A stretch of DNA of 64,000 nt from Clostridia bacterium (GTDB lineage Bacteria > Bacillota > Clostridia > Oscillospirales > QAKW01): assembly GCA_017464525.1 (NCBI GenBank), contig JAFTZM010000013.1, forward strand, positions 1-64,000. The letters are read 5' to 3'. The translations under genes were made by a program, and so were the position numbers. Below, piece by piece: positions 16,067 to 25,550 of the stretch (position 1 is its first letter; every line of letters starts with the position of its first letter). Below the pieces are notes generated by a model. The model did no database searches, was not told the DNA's origin, and saw only the letters and a program-made list of their open reading frames with translations.

Positions 16067-19000
16067 ATGGCTAACAGAAAAATGAAAACCATGGACGGTA
16101 ACAACGCCGCTGCACACGTATCCTATGCGTTCACCGACGTTGCAGGTATTTATCCTATCACTCCGTCCTCGGTAATGGCTGAAATGACCGATAAGTGGGC
16201 TGCGGAGGGCCGCGTCAACGTTTTCGGTCAGAAGGTAAAGGTTGTTGAAATGCAGTCTGAGGCCGGTGCTGCCGGTACTGTGCATGGCTCTCTGGCCGCC
16301 GGTGCCCTGACCACCACCTACACCGCTTCTCAGGGTCTTTTGTTGATGATCCCGAATATGTACAAGATCGCCGGTGAGCAGCTTCCCGGTGTTATCCACT
16401 GCTCTGCCCGTGCGCTGGCTTCTCACGCTCTGTCCATCTTCGGTGACCATTCCGACGTTATGGCTTGCCGTCAGACTGGTTTTGCTATGCTCTGCGCCGG
16501 TAACGTTCAGGAAGTAATGGATCTGGGGGCTGTGGCTCACCTGGCTGCTATCAAGGGTAAGGTTCCCTTCCTGCATTTCTTCGACGGTTTCCGTACCTCT
16601 CATGAGATCCAGAAGATCGAGATCTGGGATTATGAGGATCTGAAGGATATGCTGGATATGGACGCTGTGAACGAGTTCCGTAACAACGCCCTGAACCCTG
16701 AGCATCCCGTGCTCCGCGGTTCCGCCCAGAACCCCGATGTATTCTTCCAGGCCCGTGAGGCTTGCAACAAGTATTATGATGCTCTGCCTGCAGTTGTTGA
16801 AGAGTATATGGACAAGATCAATGCTAAGATCGGTTCCGATTACAAGCCCTTCAACTACTACGGTGCTGAGGATGCCGAGTATGTGATCGTGGCCATGGGT
16901 TCCGTTTGCGACACTATCGAAGAGACCATCGATTACCTTAATGCCAACGGTGCTAAGACCGGTCTGGTGAAGGTTCGCCTCTACCGTCCCTGGTCCACCA
17001 AGCATCTGCTGTCCGTTCTGCCCAAGACCGTTCAGAAGATCGCTGTTCTGGATCGTACTAAAGAGCCCGGCTCCTTGGGTGAGCCCCTTTATCTGGATGT
17101 TGTTTCTGCTCTGGCAGACAGCGAGTTCAAGAACGTAAAGGTTGTTGGCGGCCGTTATGGTCTGGGTTCCAAGGATACCACCCCCGGTTGCATCGCTGCT
17201 GTATACGAGAACCTGAAGGTTGCTGAGCCCAAGAACAACTTCACCATCGGTATCGTGGACGACGTTACCAACCTGTCTCTGGAGACTGTGGATATCCACA
17301 CCGCTCCCGAAGGCACCATTTCCTGCAAGTTCTGGGGTCTGGGCTCCGACGGTACTGTTGGTGCCAATAAGAACTCCATCAAGATCATCGGTGACCATAC
17401 CGATAAGTATGCGCAGGCCTACTTCGCTTACGACTCCAAGAAGTCCGGAGGTGTAACCATTTCTCACCTGCGCTTCGGCGATACCCCCATCAAGTCCACC
17501 TACTTCATCTCCAAGGCAGATTTCGTTGCCTGCCATAACCCCTCCTATATCGATAAGTATGATATGGTTTCCGAGGTTAAGAAGGGCGGCTCCTTCCTGC
17601 TGAACTGCCCCTGGTCCGTGGAAGAGTTGGACGAGAAGCTGCCTGCCAATGTGAAGAAGTACCTGGCAGATAACGACATTAACTTCTATATCATCGACGG
17701 TATCAAAATCGGCCGTGAGATCGGTCTGGGCGGCCGTATCAATACTGTTCTGCAGTCCGCCTTCTTCAAGATCGCTCAGGTGATCCCCGAGGCTGAAGCA
17801 ATTCAGTACATGAAGGATGCCGCTACCGCTTCCTACAGCAAGAAGGGTCAGCATATCGTTGATATGAACCATAAGGCCATCGAAGCCGGCGCCAACAGCG
17901 CTGTAAAGGTTGAGATTCCCGCTTCCTGGAAGAATGCAACTGCTGAGGCTGCTAAGGTTACTGTTGATTGCGACAGAGCCGATCTGAAGGAATATGTGGA
18001 GAACATTCTGGTTCCCATCAACGCTCAGAAGGGCGATCAGCTCCCCGTTTCTGCTTTCGAGAAGTATGTGGACGGTCATATGGAGCAGGGTGCTGCTGCT
18101 TACGAGAAGCGCGGTATCGCTGTTGACGTTCCCTGCTGGATCCCCGAGAACTGTATCGAGTGTAACCAGTGCTCTCTGGTTTGCCCCCATGCCGTTATCC
18201 GTCCCTTCGTTCTGAATGCCGATGAAGTGGCTGCTGCTCCCGAAGGCATGAAGACCAAGAAGATGCTGGGTAAGGGTCTGGATGCCCTGACCTTCACCAT
18301 GGGTGTTTCTGTTCTGGATTGTACCGGTTGCGGTTCCTGCGTTGCTGTCTGCCCCGCTAAGAATAAGGCCATCGTTATGAGTTCCCTGGATTCTCAGGTT
18401 GGCGAGCAGAAGTACTTTAACTACAACTATAAGAACGTTTCCGAGAAGCCCGAAGTGAACGAGGTATTCAAGGTAGAGTCCGTTAAGGGTTCTCAGTTCA
18501 AGACTCCTCTGCTTGAGTACTCCGGTGCTTGCGCAGGCTGCGGCGAGACTCCCTATGCCAAGCTGATGACTCAGCTGTTCGGCGATCGGATGTATATCTC
18601 CAACGCCACCGGTTGCTCCTCCATCTGGGGCGGTTCCTCTCCCTCTACTCCTTATACCGTGAACAAGGCCGGCCGCGGTCCCGCTTGGGGCAACTCCCTC
18701 TTTGAGGATAACGCCGAGCATGGTCTGGGTATGTATCTGGGTGCTACTCAGCTGCGTGATAAGGTTACCGCTGAGATTGAAGAGCTGTATAACTTCACCA
18801 CCTGCGATAGCCTGAAGGCTGCCATCGATGAGTGGAAGGCTACCTATAACGACACTAAGACCAACACCGCCGCTACCGCTAAGTTGGTTGCCGAGCTGGA
18901 GAAGGTTGATTGCTGCGAGAAGGGCAAGGCTGCTGCTGCCAGCATTCTGGCTCAGAAAGACTTTATCGCTAAGAAGTCCGTATGGATTCTGGGCGGCGAC

Positions 19001-19621
19001 GGCTGGGCATATGATATCGGCTTCGGCGGTCTGGATCATGTCATTGCCTCCAACGAGGATGTAAACATTCTGGTATTCGATACTGAAGTTTATTCCAACA
19101 CCGGCGGTCAGGCTTCCAAGTCTACTCCCTCCGGCTCCATCGCTCAGTTCGCTGCTGCCGGTAAGGTAACCAAGAAGAAGGATCTGGGTGCTATCGCTCG
19201 CTCCTATGGCTACGTTTATGTGGCTCAGGTTTCCATGGGTGCTGATTACAATCAGTGCGTGAAGGCCTTTGCTGAGGCTGAAGCTTACCATGGCCCCTCC
19301 CTGATCATTGCTTACGCCCCCTGTATCAACCACGGTATCAAGGGCGGCATGGGTACTTCTATGGCCGAGTCCAAGAAGGCTGTTGAGTCCGGTTATTGGC
19401 AGCTGTATCGCTTCAATCCCGCTCTGGCCGAGGATGGCAAGAACCCCTTGAGCTATGATTCCAAGGAGCCCACCATGAATTATCGCGACTTCATCATGAA
19501 CGAGGTTCGTTACAATGCTCTGAGCCGCGCTAATCCCGATAGAGCTGAAGTTCTCTTTGCTGCAGGCGAAAAGGCCGCTGTCGAGAAGAGAGAAAACCTC
19601 AAGAAGCTCTCCGAGATGTAA
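16067..19621 (+). CDS. nifJ: Pyruvate:ferredoxin oxidoreductase
   Basis: 1184 aa, the standard single-chain homodimeric PFOR. Oxidises pyruvate with CoA to acetyl-CoA and CO2, reducing ferredoxin; central to anaerobic fermentation. The N-terminal pyruvate-binding domain begins MDGNNAAAHVSYAFTDVAGI. An 8Fe ferredoxin domain shows CIECNQCSLVCPH (near residue 696) and CTGCGSCVAVCPAK (near 752). CAGCGETPY plus later Cys residues bind the proximal cluster. The TPP motif is GGDGWAYDIGFGG (about 976) with YSNTGGQASKSTP. AAGGAGGA lies 8 bases upstream. Codons are strikingly biased, as expected for a very abundant enzyme. Confidence 0.98.
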   Translation: MANRKMKTMDGNNAAAHVSYAFTDVAGIYPITPSSVMAEMTDKWAAEGRVNVFGQKVKVVEMQSEAGAAGTVHGSLAAGALTTTYTASQGLLLMIPNMYKIAGEQLPGVIHCSARALASHALSIFGDHSDVMACRQTGFAMLCAGNVQEVMDLGAVAHLAAIKGKVPFLHFFDGFRTSHEIQKIEIWDYEDLKDMLDMDAVNEFRNNALNPEHPVLRGSAQNPDVFFQAREACNKYYDALPAVVEEYMDKINAKIGSDYKPFNYYGAEDAEYVIVAMGSVCDTIEETIDYLNANGAKTGLVKVRLYRPWSTKHLLSVLPKTVQKIAVLDRTKEPGSLGEPLYLDVVSALADSEFKNVKVVGGRYGLGSKDTTPGCIAAVYENLKVAEPKNNFTIGIVDDVTNLSLETVDIHTAPEGTISCKFWGLGSDGTVGANKNSIKIIGDHTDKYAQAYFAYDSKKSGGVTISHLRFGDTPIKSTYFISKADFVACHNPSYIDKYDMVSEVKKGGSFLLNCPWSVEELDEKLPANVKKYLADNDINFYIIDGIKIGREIGLGGRINTVLQSAFFKIAQVIPEAEAIQYMKDAATASYSKKGQHIVDMNHKAIEAGANSAVKVEIPASWKNATAEAAKVTVDCDRADLKEYVENILVPINAQKGDQLPVSAFEKYVDGHMEQGAAAYEKRGIAVDVPCWIPENCIECNQCSLVCPHAVIRPFVLNADEVAAAPEGMKTKKMLGKGLDALTFTMGVSVLDCTGCGSCVAVCPAKNKAIVMSSLDSQVGEQKYFNYNYKNVSEKPEVNEVFKVESVKGSQFKTPLLEYSGACAGCGETPYAKLMTQLFGDRMYISNATGCSSIWGGSSPSTPYTVNKAGRGPAWGNSLFEDNAEHGLGMYLGATQLRDKVTAEIEELYNFTTCDSLKAAIDEWKATYNDTKTNTAATAKLVAELEKVDCCEKGKAAAASILAQKDFIAKKSVWILGGDGWAYDIGFGGLDHVIASNEDVNILVFDTEVYSNTGGQASKSTPSGSIAQFAAAGKVTKKKDLGAIARSYGYVYVAQVSMGADYNQCVKAFAEAEAYHGPSLIIAYAPCINHGIKGGMGTSMAESKKAVESGYWQLYRFNPALAEDGKNPLSYDSKEPTMNYRDFIMNEVRYNALSRANPDRAEVLFAAGEKAAVEKRENLKKLSEM

Positions 19622-19632
19622 TTTCTCAAATC

Positions 19633-19662
19633 AAAAAGCCTACCCCTCGGGGTAGGCTTTTT
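19633..19662. terminator. Terminator of nifJ
   Basis: AAAAAGCCTACCCC and GGGGTAGGCTTTTT form a perfect 14-bp stem with loop TC. It has A-rich and T-rich flanks, so it also suits the convergent anti-sigma-like gene. Confidence 0.94.
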
Positions 19663-19677
19663 CTTGTCTTATGGCTT

Positions 19678-20934
19678 TTAAATGATTTCGTTTTGATAGA
19701 GCAGTTCTGTCTTTTGTTCGATCATTTCTTCGGTAATACCGGTGGTTTTTAGCTCGGCAGCGGTGGCATTGAGATAGAAATCCGGCGCATAAGCCTTTCC
19801 TCCGGAAAGAATGGCATAGGGGGAGGCAAAGGTACGGACAATGGCTTCCCGGTCACCGGAAAAGAGAACGTCGATTTCCTCTTGGGTGAAGCAATTACTT
19901 TTAATGAAGTAGGTATGATTGTATTTCTTAAGAAACGTGGTCAGCTTGGCGTTATTTTCTTCAAATTCTTCTTTTGTGATCTCAAACCGTTCAATGGCGA
20001 CCAAAAGACGGGGTGTCATGTCGGAGGTGGAGGTTGCAGGCTTCATATAACCCATATCGTTATAGTTTTGGTTTGCCCATGCATCGATCATCTGGTCGGG
20101 GTGGAGCCGATCCAGAATACCTAAGGCGTAAAGCCTGCGTTGATAGGGAAGATCGTATTCGGGGTCAAAATATTGATCGATGGGGCTGATACTTTCAATG
20201 ATTTTATCCCGGCGCAAAAGAGTGATCTTTTTCTGGATCATCTCCTGCGTGATGCCGTATGACTGCAGTTCTTCCTCGGTGGCATTGAGGTAAAAGTACG
20301 GAGCAAATGCCCGGTCACCTGCAACGATGGCATAAGGGGAGGCAAATACGCGGGTAATGACGGCAGAGTCGCCGGAATAGAGGGCATCCAACTCTTCTTT
20401 ATTAAAGCACACATCTTCGATGCTACCATACTGCTGATAAAATTCAATGTTTTCCTGATTGATCTTCTCGAAGACCTCTCGGGGGAAGTTGAATGTTTCG
20501 ATAACGTTAAGCAGGATGGGAACATATTCCGGATCCGATGCCGTATATTTTTTTTGCTTGGTGGCTTGCGCTTCCTGCTCCCACCATTCCCAGATATCGA
20601 TTCCCTGCAGTTCCAGCCAGTTGTTCATCTCCGAAATACTTCTGTAAAGCTTGCCGTGGTAGGCGTAGTAATAATCGTGGTTATCCCCGCCCATTGCTTC
20701 GAAGGTATTGTCCGTATCCTCCGGAACAGTCTCTGTATTGCCTGGAGTGGGAAGCGGCTCCGGCTTGGTAAAGAGCCCGCCTTGCCATAGACCGATGCCC
20801 ACTATGATCAGGCAAAGGCAGGCGGCTGCGGCGGTGCACCAGCGGATCCAATAACGCTTAGAGGCTTTGGACCCGGCGGTGATAAAGCGGTCGTCGATCC
20901 CCCCGATGGCGGTAAGTAATTGTTGATTTGTCAT
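19678..20934 (-). CDS. Membrane anti-sigma-like protein with tandem C-terminal repeats
   Basis: 418 aa. A short cytoplasmic N-terminus (1-30), one membrane helix (about 31-50), a Pro-rich linker, then an extracellular part with two copies of a roughly 110-residue module (about 138-246 and 308-418). Each copy carries FNKEELDALYSGD / FTQEEIDVLFSGD, FASPYAI, AP-FYLNAT and GIT-EMI-K. It overlaps the ECF sigma gene upstream by ATGA. By position and topology it is the likely partner that holds the sigma factor, although the N-terminus lacks a recognisable zinc anti-sigma motif. The ligand sensed is unknown. Confidence 0.75.
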   Translation of the reverse strand: MTNQQLLTAIGGIDDRFITAGSKASKRYWIRWCTAAAACLCLIIVGIGLWQGGLFTKPEPLPTPGNTETVPEDTDNTFEAMGGDNHDYYYAYHGKLYRSISEMNNWLELQGIDIWEWWEQEAQATKQKKYTASDPEYVPILLNVIETFNFPREVFEKINQENIEFYQQYGSIEDVCFNKEELDALYSGDSAVITRVFASPYAIVAGDRAFAPYFYLNATEEELQSYGITQEMIQKKITLLRRDKIIESISPIDQYFDPEYDLPYQRRLYALGILDRLHPDQMIDAWANQNYNDMGYMKPATSTSDMTPRLLVAIERFEITKEEFEENNAKLTTFLKKYNHTYFIKSNCFTQEEIDVLFSGDREAIVRTFASPYAILSGGKAYAPDFYLNATAAELKTTGITEEMIEQKTELLYQNEII

Positions 20935-21488
20935 AAAGTCACACCTTCTTTCTCTAAATATGTACGGAGTTTTTTCCGCGTACGAAAGAGCGTGACAGAC
21001 GCCTTACTTTCACTGATATGAAAGTCTCGTGTAAGCTCTTTGATGGGACTCATATACCAATAACGGCGGACAAACAGCTTGCAGTCCTGCGGGGATAGAG
21101 TATCCAAAAAGCGATTCAGCAGGTCCGTAAAAGCAAGCTCCTCCGCGATTTTACTGCCTTGCTCTGCGGGAATACATTCCGAAAGTTCATCTAAGATTAG
21201 AGTGATCTCCCCACCGCCCCTTTTTTCTGTGGTGCGTTTTTCGTAACGGTTGAGGGAAAGATTGCGGGTGATCTTCCCCAAAAAGGCTTGTAGACGGCGC
21301 GGTTTTTGTGGGGGAATTGTGTTCCAGGTGTTGAGCCAGGTGTCGTTGACACATTCTTCGGCGTCTTCGTCATTGCGAAGAATGTTATAGGCAATATAGT
21401 GGCAGTAGCGGCCGTATTTGGCGGCAGTTGCCGTGATTGCCTTTTCCGACCGATCCCAATATAATTGAATAATTCTTTGATCGTCCAC
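20931..21488 (-). CDS. ECF-type RNA polymerase sigma factor
   Basis: 185 aa with region 2 (IIQLYWDRSEKAITATAAKY then NDEDAEECVNDTWLNTWNTI) and region 4 (KLFVRRYWYMSPIKELTRDF and ISESKASVTLFRTRKKLR). Directs RNA polymerase to a small regulon, probably in response to the coupled membrane protein. The GTG encoding residue 1 was chosen because AAAGGAG is about 10 bases upstream; a GTG three codons earlier nearly touches the ribosome binding site. The stop overlaps the downstream start by 4 bp. Confidence 0.9.
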   Translation of the reverse strand: MDDQRIIQLYWDRSEKAITATAAKYGRYCHYIAYNILRNDEDAEECVNDTWLNTWNTIPPQKPRRLQAFLGKITRNLSLNRYEKRTTEKRGGGEITLILDELSECIPAEQGSKIAEELAFTDLLNRFLDTLSPQDCKLFVRRYWYMSPIKELTRDFHISESKASVTLFRTRKKLRTYLEKEGVTL

Positions 21489-21569
21489 GTTTTTCACACT
21501 CCTTTCACCCCTATAGACAGATTTCAGTTTGCTTTTATTACATTATAGCATATAATTTTTTTGTATACC

Positions 21570-21598
21570 TTGCACTTTTTTTACATATTGTGTATAAT
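21570..21598 (+). promoter_or_regulatory. Promoter of the PAP2-lipoprotein operon
   Basis: TTGCAC, a 17-bp spacer and TATAAT, 30 bp before the PAP2 ATG. Confidence 0.85.
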
Positions 21599-21627
21599 AA
21601 ATACAGAATTTGATAGGAGGCTTGAAG

Positions 21628-22266
21628 ATGGCTGAATGGTTAAATACGACCTTTAACGGATTTGACAGCAGCATACTGGAATTTATGCATGGATTGGCAG
21701 AAAATTGCGGCGGTTTTCTTACTCCATTGATGAAATTCATCACTTTAATCGGTGAAAAAGGGTTGTGGATGTTTGCCCTGGCGCTGATCTTGATGTGTTT
21801 TTCCAAGACCCGCAAGATCGGAGTCTGCCTTTTCGGGGCGGTTAGTTGCGGAGCGCTGATCACCAATATTGTTTTGAAGGATTGGGTTGCCCGCCTGCGC
21901 CCCTTTGAAAATTCGCAGCTTTATGCCGCCTGGTGGAACGCCGTGGGCGCTCCCGCCGAAGAAGGCTTTTCCTTTCCCTCCGGCCATGTGACAGCCGCTA
22001 TGTCCGGCGTGACCGCTCTGGTGCTGGCCTGGCGGAAAAAGTGGATGCCCCTCGGTTACCTCTATGTGATCCTGATGGCTTTTGCCCGGAATTACCTGAT
22101 GGCCCATTTTCCCAGCGACGTGCTTGCTGCCGTCCTGGTGGGTGCCATCTCCGGCATCGTGGCCTGGTTTATCACCAAGGGCATCTACGCCTTTTTGGAA
22201 AAATACCGGGAAAATAAGCTTTGCGGATGGATCCTCCGTTTCGATTTGATCAAAATAAAAAAATGA
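21628..22266 (+). CDS. PAP2 superfamily membrane phosphatase
   Basis: 212 aa with about five or six membrane spans. All three PAP2 signatures are present in order: KDWVARLRPF (KX6RP), FPSGHVTAA (PSGH) and RNYLMAHFPSD (SRX5HX3D-like, with the initial Ser replaced by Ala-Arg context). The family dephosphorylates lipid phosphates such as undecaprenyl pyrophosphate or phosphatidic acid on the outer face of the membrane. Substrate not determinable here. AGGAGG lies 7 bases before the chosen ATG. Its stop overlaps the next start as ATGA. Confidence 0.92.
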   Translation: MAEWLNTTFNGFDSSILEFMHGLAENCGGFLTPLMKFITLIGEKGLWMFALALILMCFSKTRKIGVCLFGAVSCGALITNIVLKDWVARLRPFENSQLYAAWWNAVGAPAEEGFSFPSGHVTAAMSGVTALVLAWRKKWMPLGYLYVILMAFARNYLMAHFPSDVLAAVLVGAISGIVAWFITKGIYAFLEKYRENKLCGWILRFDLIKIKK

Positions 22267-23366
22267 AACGATACGTCGCTTTATTCTTGATGATACTCCT
22301 TATGGGGACCGGTTGCGCCCGTCTCCCGGAGCCGGAGCTCTCTGCTGAAAATGTTGTCAGTACCCCCGGGTCCTCCGGCGAAGAGGCAGTTTATGCCGCT
22401 CCCATGCATAATTATGAACGCTACGGAAATTGGGAGAACTATATCCGCATTTATAAAGACCGTGCTTATTTTCAATGCCAGCATCAGGGATGCGGCATCT
22501 ACTACACCTCCCTTGGGGATGAAGCCCTCCATTGCCTGGCAGAAAAGGTATATATGACCGATATTTACGGCTCCATTCTTTTTGCTCACGATGCCACGGA
22601 TTTTCTGGCCATGGATCTGGAGAAAGGGGAAGAATGGGTTCGGTTGGCGGATCGCAGCCGGGTGCAGCGGATCCTTCCGGTTAGCAATGGGGAGACCCTC
22701 TATGTTTTTTGTATTGGGGAAGAGTCCTCCTCCAGGGTGCTGAAGATCCATCTGAAAACGTTGGAAACAGAGGAATTCACCTTCCCAGAAACAGTTTTCC
22801 GGGATATCCTTCTGGATGGGGATACGCTGTATTATATCCGCAGGGGCGAAGAGAAGGTATATTGGCTTTGCCGGGCAGAGCTTCAGGAGAAAAGGGAAGA
22901 GATCCTTCTGGAGGCGGATCCCAACTTTCAGCTGTATAAGGTTGGTGACCGGCTGCTTTGCTTCGATCAGCTTAGCGATACGCTGATCTATGATCTCAAA
23001 ACCGGAGAGACAGAGACCTTCCCATACCGTGATATCATGATGATGGGGAATATTGCCGTCAGTGCTGTAGATGATCCTTGGTTTTATGATGTTGCTTTCG
23101 GTAAGGAACTGACCAAGGAAGAAATCGGGGTCACCCAAAAAAGATTTACAGTATTTGAAAACGGTATTGCCAATTTTGAGTTGGAAGGAAATACCGATCG
23201 GGTTGAGTTGAAGGTGGGGGAGAATACCTGCTCTTTTTCCATGAAGGAGTCCTCTTTTGCCACCTTCAAAGCCAATGAGTACGGTGCAATGATCCTGACA
23301 AAGAATTACCTTTATGCAGTGGATTGGAGTACCGGAACTGTAACAGAATATGCGCATATAACATAA
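22263..23366 (+). CDS. Predicted lipoprotein, possible beta-propeller
   Basis: 367 aa. Signal peptide with lipobox GTGC (Cys17), giving an extracytoplasmic lipoprotein. The body contains recurring beta-strand blocks such as YIRIYKDRAYFQCQHQG, LFAHDATDFLAMDLEKGEEW, LYVFCIGEESSSRVLKI and LYYIRRGEEKVYWLC, about 45 residues apart. This resembles DUF5050-type propellers seen in Clostridia. The start was set at the signal peptide; it overlaps the PAP2 stop (ATGA) and lacks its own strong ribosome binding site, suggesting translational coupling. Function unknown. Confidence 0.8.
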   Translation: MKRYVALFLMILLMGTGCARLPEPELSAENVVSTPGSSGEEAVYAAPMHNYERYGNWENYIRIYKDRAYFQCQHQGCGIYYTSLGDEALHCLAEKVYMTDIYGSILFAHDATDFLAMDLEKGEEWVRLADRSRVQRILPVSNGETLYVFCIGEESSSRVLKIHLKTLETEEFTFPETVFRDILLDGDTLYYIRRGEEKVYWLCRAELQEKREEILLEADPNFQLYKVGDRLLCFDQLSDTLIYDLKTGETETFPYRDIMMMGNIAVSAVDDPWFYDVAFGKELTKEEIGVTQKRFTVFENGIANFELEGNTDRVELKVGENTCSFSMKESSFATFKANEYGAMILTKNYLYAVDWSTGTVTEYAHIT

Positions 23367-23370
23367 AAAT

Positions 23371-23396
23371 AGCCACCCGCAATGGGTGGCTGTTTT
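23371..23396. terminator. Terminator after the lipoprotein gene
   Basis: AGCCACCC and GGGTGGCT form an 8-bp stem with loop GCAAT, followed by GTTTTGT; located between convergent genes. Confidence 0.87.
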
Positions 23397-23400
23397 GTAT

Positions 23401-23790
23401 TTACTTCTCGCAGAAGAATTCCACTTCTTCTCCTATCGGCCCGATGCAAAATGCAATGCGGGCGGGGAAGATGCCGCCGATGTTGATGTCCTTGGGCTCG
23501 ATGGTGATCTCGTAGCCCTCGGCATGAACTGCGGCGATGCAGCCGTCCACATCATCGGTGGCCAATGCCAGGTGCCGCAGAACGCCCTGACCGGGCCGAT
23601 CCTCGGCATTGGGGAAGACCTCCAGAATGCCGGCGCCGGTGTCCAGCATCATGCCCTGCTCCATTCCTTCGCCCCATGCACGAAGCACCGGCAGTTCAAG
23701 AATGTCCCGATAAAAATGTACCAGCTTTTCAAATTCTTCCAGACCGTTGCTTTTGATGGCAACATGATGGATCCCTTTGATCTTAGCCAT
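23401..23790 (-). CDS. VOC (glyoxalase/bleomycin-resistance fold) protein
   Basis: 129 aa forming two beta-alpha-beta-beta-beta modules: IKGIHHVAIKSNGLEEFEKL with HFYRDILELPV, then LRHLALATDDVDGCIAAV. Candidate metal ligands are His in GIHHVAIKS, Glu in ILEVFP, His in LRHLALA and the terminal Glu in EVEFF. This matches glyoxalase I/methylmalonyl-CoA epimerase-like members. The substrate cannot be assigned from sequence alone. It overlaps mscL by 8 bp. Confidence 0.88.
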   Translation of the reverse strand: MAKIKGIHHVAIKSNGLEEFEKLVHFYRDILELPVLRAWGEGMEQGMMLDTGAGILEVFPNAEDRPGQGVLRHLALATDDVDGCIAAVHAEGYEITIEPKDINIGGIFPARIAFCIGPIGEEVEFFCEK

Positions 23791-24199
23791 TTTTTTGCTC
23801 CTTCATCAGGTCGCGGATCTCCTCCAGCAGCAGGACTTCGTCGCTCTTCTTGGGGGGCTCAGCGGCCTTTTCCTCTTCTTCCTTCTTCTTGCGCAGCTTG
23901 CCCAAGGTGGCGATCACCTTCAGCACCACAAACATACAGGCGGCAACGATCAGAAAATCTACGATATTCTGAATGAAAATACCGTATTTCACCGTTGCAG
24001 CGCCAAAGGTAAAGCTGAGCGCTTCAAAACTCTTGCCGCCCAGCAGCAAGCCTACCAGAGGCATGATGATATTGTCTACCAAAGAGGTAACAATGGCCTT
24101 GAAAGAATTACCGATCACAACACCGACAGCCATGTCGATGATGTTCCCTTTGCTGATGAATTCCTTGAATTCGTTTAAGGTTGCCTTGATTTTTCCCAT
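23783..24199 (-). CDS. mscL: Large-conductance mechanosensitive channel
   Basis: 138 aa, normal MscL length. Opens a wide pore under membrane tension to release osmolytes. N-terminal LNEFKEFISKGNIIDMAVGV leads into TM1 with GVVIGNSFKAIVTSLVDNII, the most conserved channel segment. TM2 is NIVDFLIVAACMFVVLKVI. The cytoplasmic helix (KLRKKKEEEEKAAEPPKKSD then LLLEEIRDLM) ends the protein. AAGGAG lies 10 bases upstream of the ATG. Confidence 0.96.
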   Translation of the reverse strand: MGKIKATLNEFKEFISKGNIIDMAVGVVIGNSFKAIVTSLVDNIIMPLVGLLLGGKSFEALSFTFGAATVKYGIFIQNIVDFLIVAACMFVVLKVIATLGKLRKKKEEEEKAAEPPKKSDEVLLLEEIRDLMKEQKNG

Positions 24200-24228
24200 T
24201 TTAAAATGCTCCTTCGATATTTTTCTAT

Positions 24229-24257
24229 ATCATAACATTTTTTTCAAAGGAATACAA
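24229..24257 (-). promoter_or_regulatory. Promoter of mscL
   Basis: Minus strand TTGTAT (24257-24252), a 17-bp spacer and TATGAT (24234-24229), about 30 bp before the mscL start. Confidence 0.7.
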
Positions 24258-24265
24258 CAAATTTT

Positions 24266-24463
24266 TCAAATATCTAATTCGATTTTTTCATCCAAGGTTT
24301 CCGGAACATATTTCCCGTTCTTTTTCCGCTGGCGCACACACTCGGTGAGCAGATATTCGATCTGCCCATTGAGGGAGCGAAAGTCATCCTCTGCCCATGC
24401 GGCAAGCTGGGCATAGAGCTTGGAGGAAATACGCAGGGGAACCTGCTTTTTACCGTCTGCCAT
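24266..24463 (-). CDS. Arc-like ribbon-helix-helix protein
   Basis: 65 aa. [20 protein letters not shown] supplies the beta-strand and first helix, and [19 protein letters not shown] the second helix of a ribbon-helix-helix fold (Arc/MetJ type). Its ATG overlaps the stop of the SPFH gene (TAATG), so the two are co-translated. The shortness and basic tail fit a DNA-binding dimer. It may regulate its own operon (inference). Confidence 0.85.
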   Translation of the reverse strand: MADGKKQVPLRISSKLYAQLAAWAEDDFRSLNGQIEYLLTECVRQRKKNGKYVPETLDEKIELDI

Positions 24464-25470
24464 TAATATAAGCTTCCGGAATTCACGATGGGCTGGGCGT
24501 CCTTGTTGCCGCAGAGCACCACCAGCAGGTTGGAAACCATTGCTGCTTTGCGCTCCTCGTCCAGCTCCACGATGCCGCCGTCGTTCAACCGATTCAGCGC
24601 CATTTCTACCATTCCAACAGCACCGTCTACGATCATTTTCCGGGCATCCACCACCGCAGAGGCCTGCTGGCGCTGCAGCATCACCGCTGCAATTTCCGGA
24701 GCATAGGCCAGGTAGGTGATCCGGGCCTCCAGAATTTCCAGGCCCGCCTGCTGTACCCGCGCCTGGATCTCATCTTTGATCCGTTGAGCCACGATTTCGC
24801 TGGAACCCCGCAGAGAACCTTCATCCGGCTCGCCGTCGCCGGTGGTGTCCACATTCTGGGCTACGTCGTAAGGATAGATCCGTACAATGTTTCGCAGGGC
24901 TGCGTCACATTGCAGGGAAAGGAATTCCTTAAAGTTATCCACCGCAAATACAGCCTTGGCCGTATCAGCGACCCGCCAGATCACCGCAATACCGATCTCC
25001 ACCGGGTTGCCGAGGCAATCGTTGATCTTTTGCTTGTTGTTGTTCAGGGTCATTACCTTCAGGGAAATGACCTTGCTGATCTGAGTCTGGCCATTGGCAT
25101 TGCGCACCGGCAGCTCGGCAGCAGAATTCACATCTCCGCTCTGGCGCAGAGAGGTCTTGGCGGCGGGATTGACGGCCGTTACAAAGGGATTTACAAAATA
25201 AAAGCCTTCTCCCTTCAGGGTGCCCACATACTTGCCGAAAAGGGTCAATACCAACGCCTCCTGAGGCTTCAGCACCTTTAACCCCAGAAAGAGGATCCAA
25301 CCGAAGCAGACCCAGATGATTCCAACTGCAAACAAGGGAACCCCCGCTGGGGCACCTTCCTCCATCATACAACCTCCTGCGATCAGCAGCACAAAGGCGA
25401 TGATCATCGCCAGAATGTTCAGGATCAAAACCGCCATTCCGTTTTTTGCTTTAATCATTTTTTCTTGCAT
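24463..25470 (-). CDS. SPFH/Band 7 membrane protein
   Basis: 335 aa. Two N-terminal hydrophobic helices (about 12-35 and 45-63) anchor the protein. An SPFH domain follows: [20 protein letters not shown], then [38 protein letters not shown] and [21 protein letters not shown] helical stretch, [20 protein letters not shown] and [20 protein letters not shown], is typical of flotillin/stomatin relatives that assemble into membrane microdomain cages. The chosen ATG has GGAGG 8 bases upstream; the more distal start overlaps it. Coupled to the RHH gene downstream. Confidence 0.9.
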   Translation of the reverse strand: MQEKMIKAKNGMAVLILNILAMIIAFVLLIAGGCMMEEGAPAGVPLFAVGIIWVCFGWILFLGLKVLKPQEALVLTLFGKYVGTLKGEGFYFVNPFVTAVNPAAKTSLRQSGDVNSAAELPVRNANGQTQISKVISLKVMTLNNNKQKINDCLGNPVEIGIAVIWRVADTAKAVFAVDNFKEFLSLQCDAALRNIVRIYPYDVAQNVDTTGDGEPDEGSLRGSSEIVAQRIKDEIQARVQQAGLEILEARITYLAYAPEIAAVMLQRQQASAVVDARKMIVDGAVGMVEMALNRLNDGGIVELDEERKAAMVSNLLVVLCGNKDAQPIVNSGSLY

Positions 25471-25550
25471 GGTATTTACCTCCATAAATTCTTTATGATA
25501 TCATTTTAATTTCATTTTAGAAGAATGTCAAGAGTAAAAAAAGATGTTGC

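Noticed and set aside
16043..19333. A 1096-codon open frame on the minus strand opposite nifJ
   Set aside because: It is a shadow caused by the extreme codon bias of nifJ; low-complexity Gly/Leu/Ile-rich translation, no domain, no ribosome binding site.
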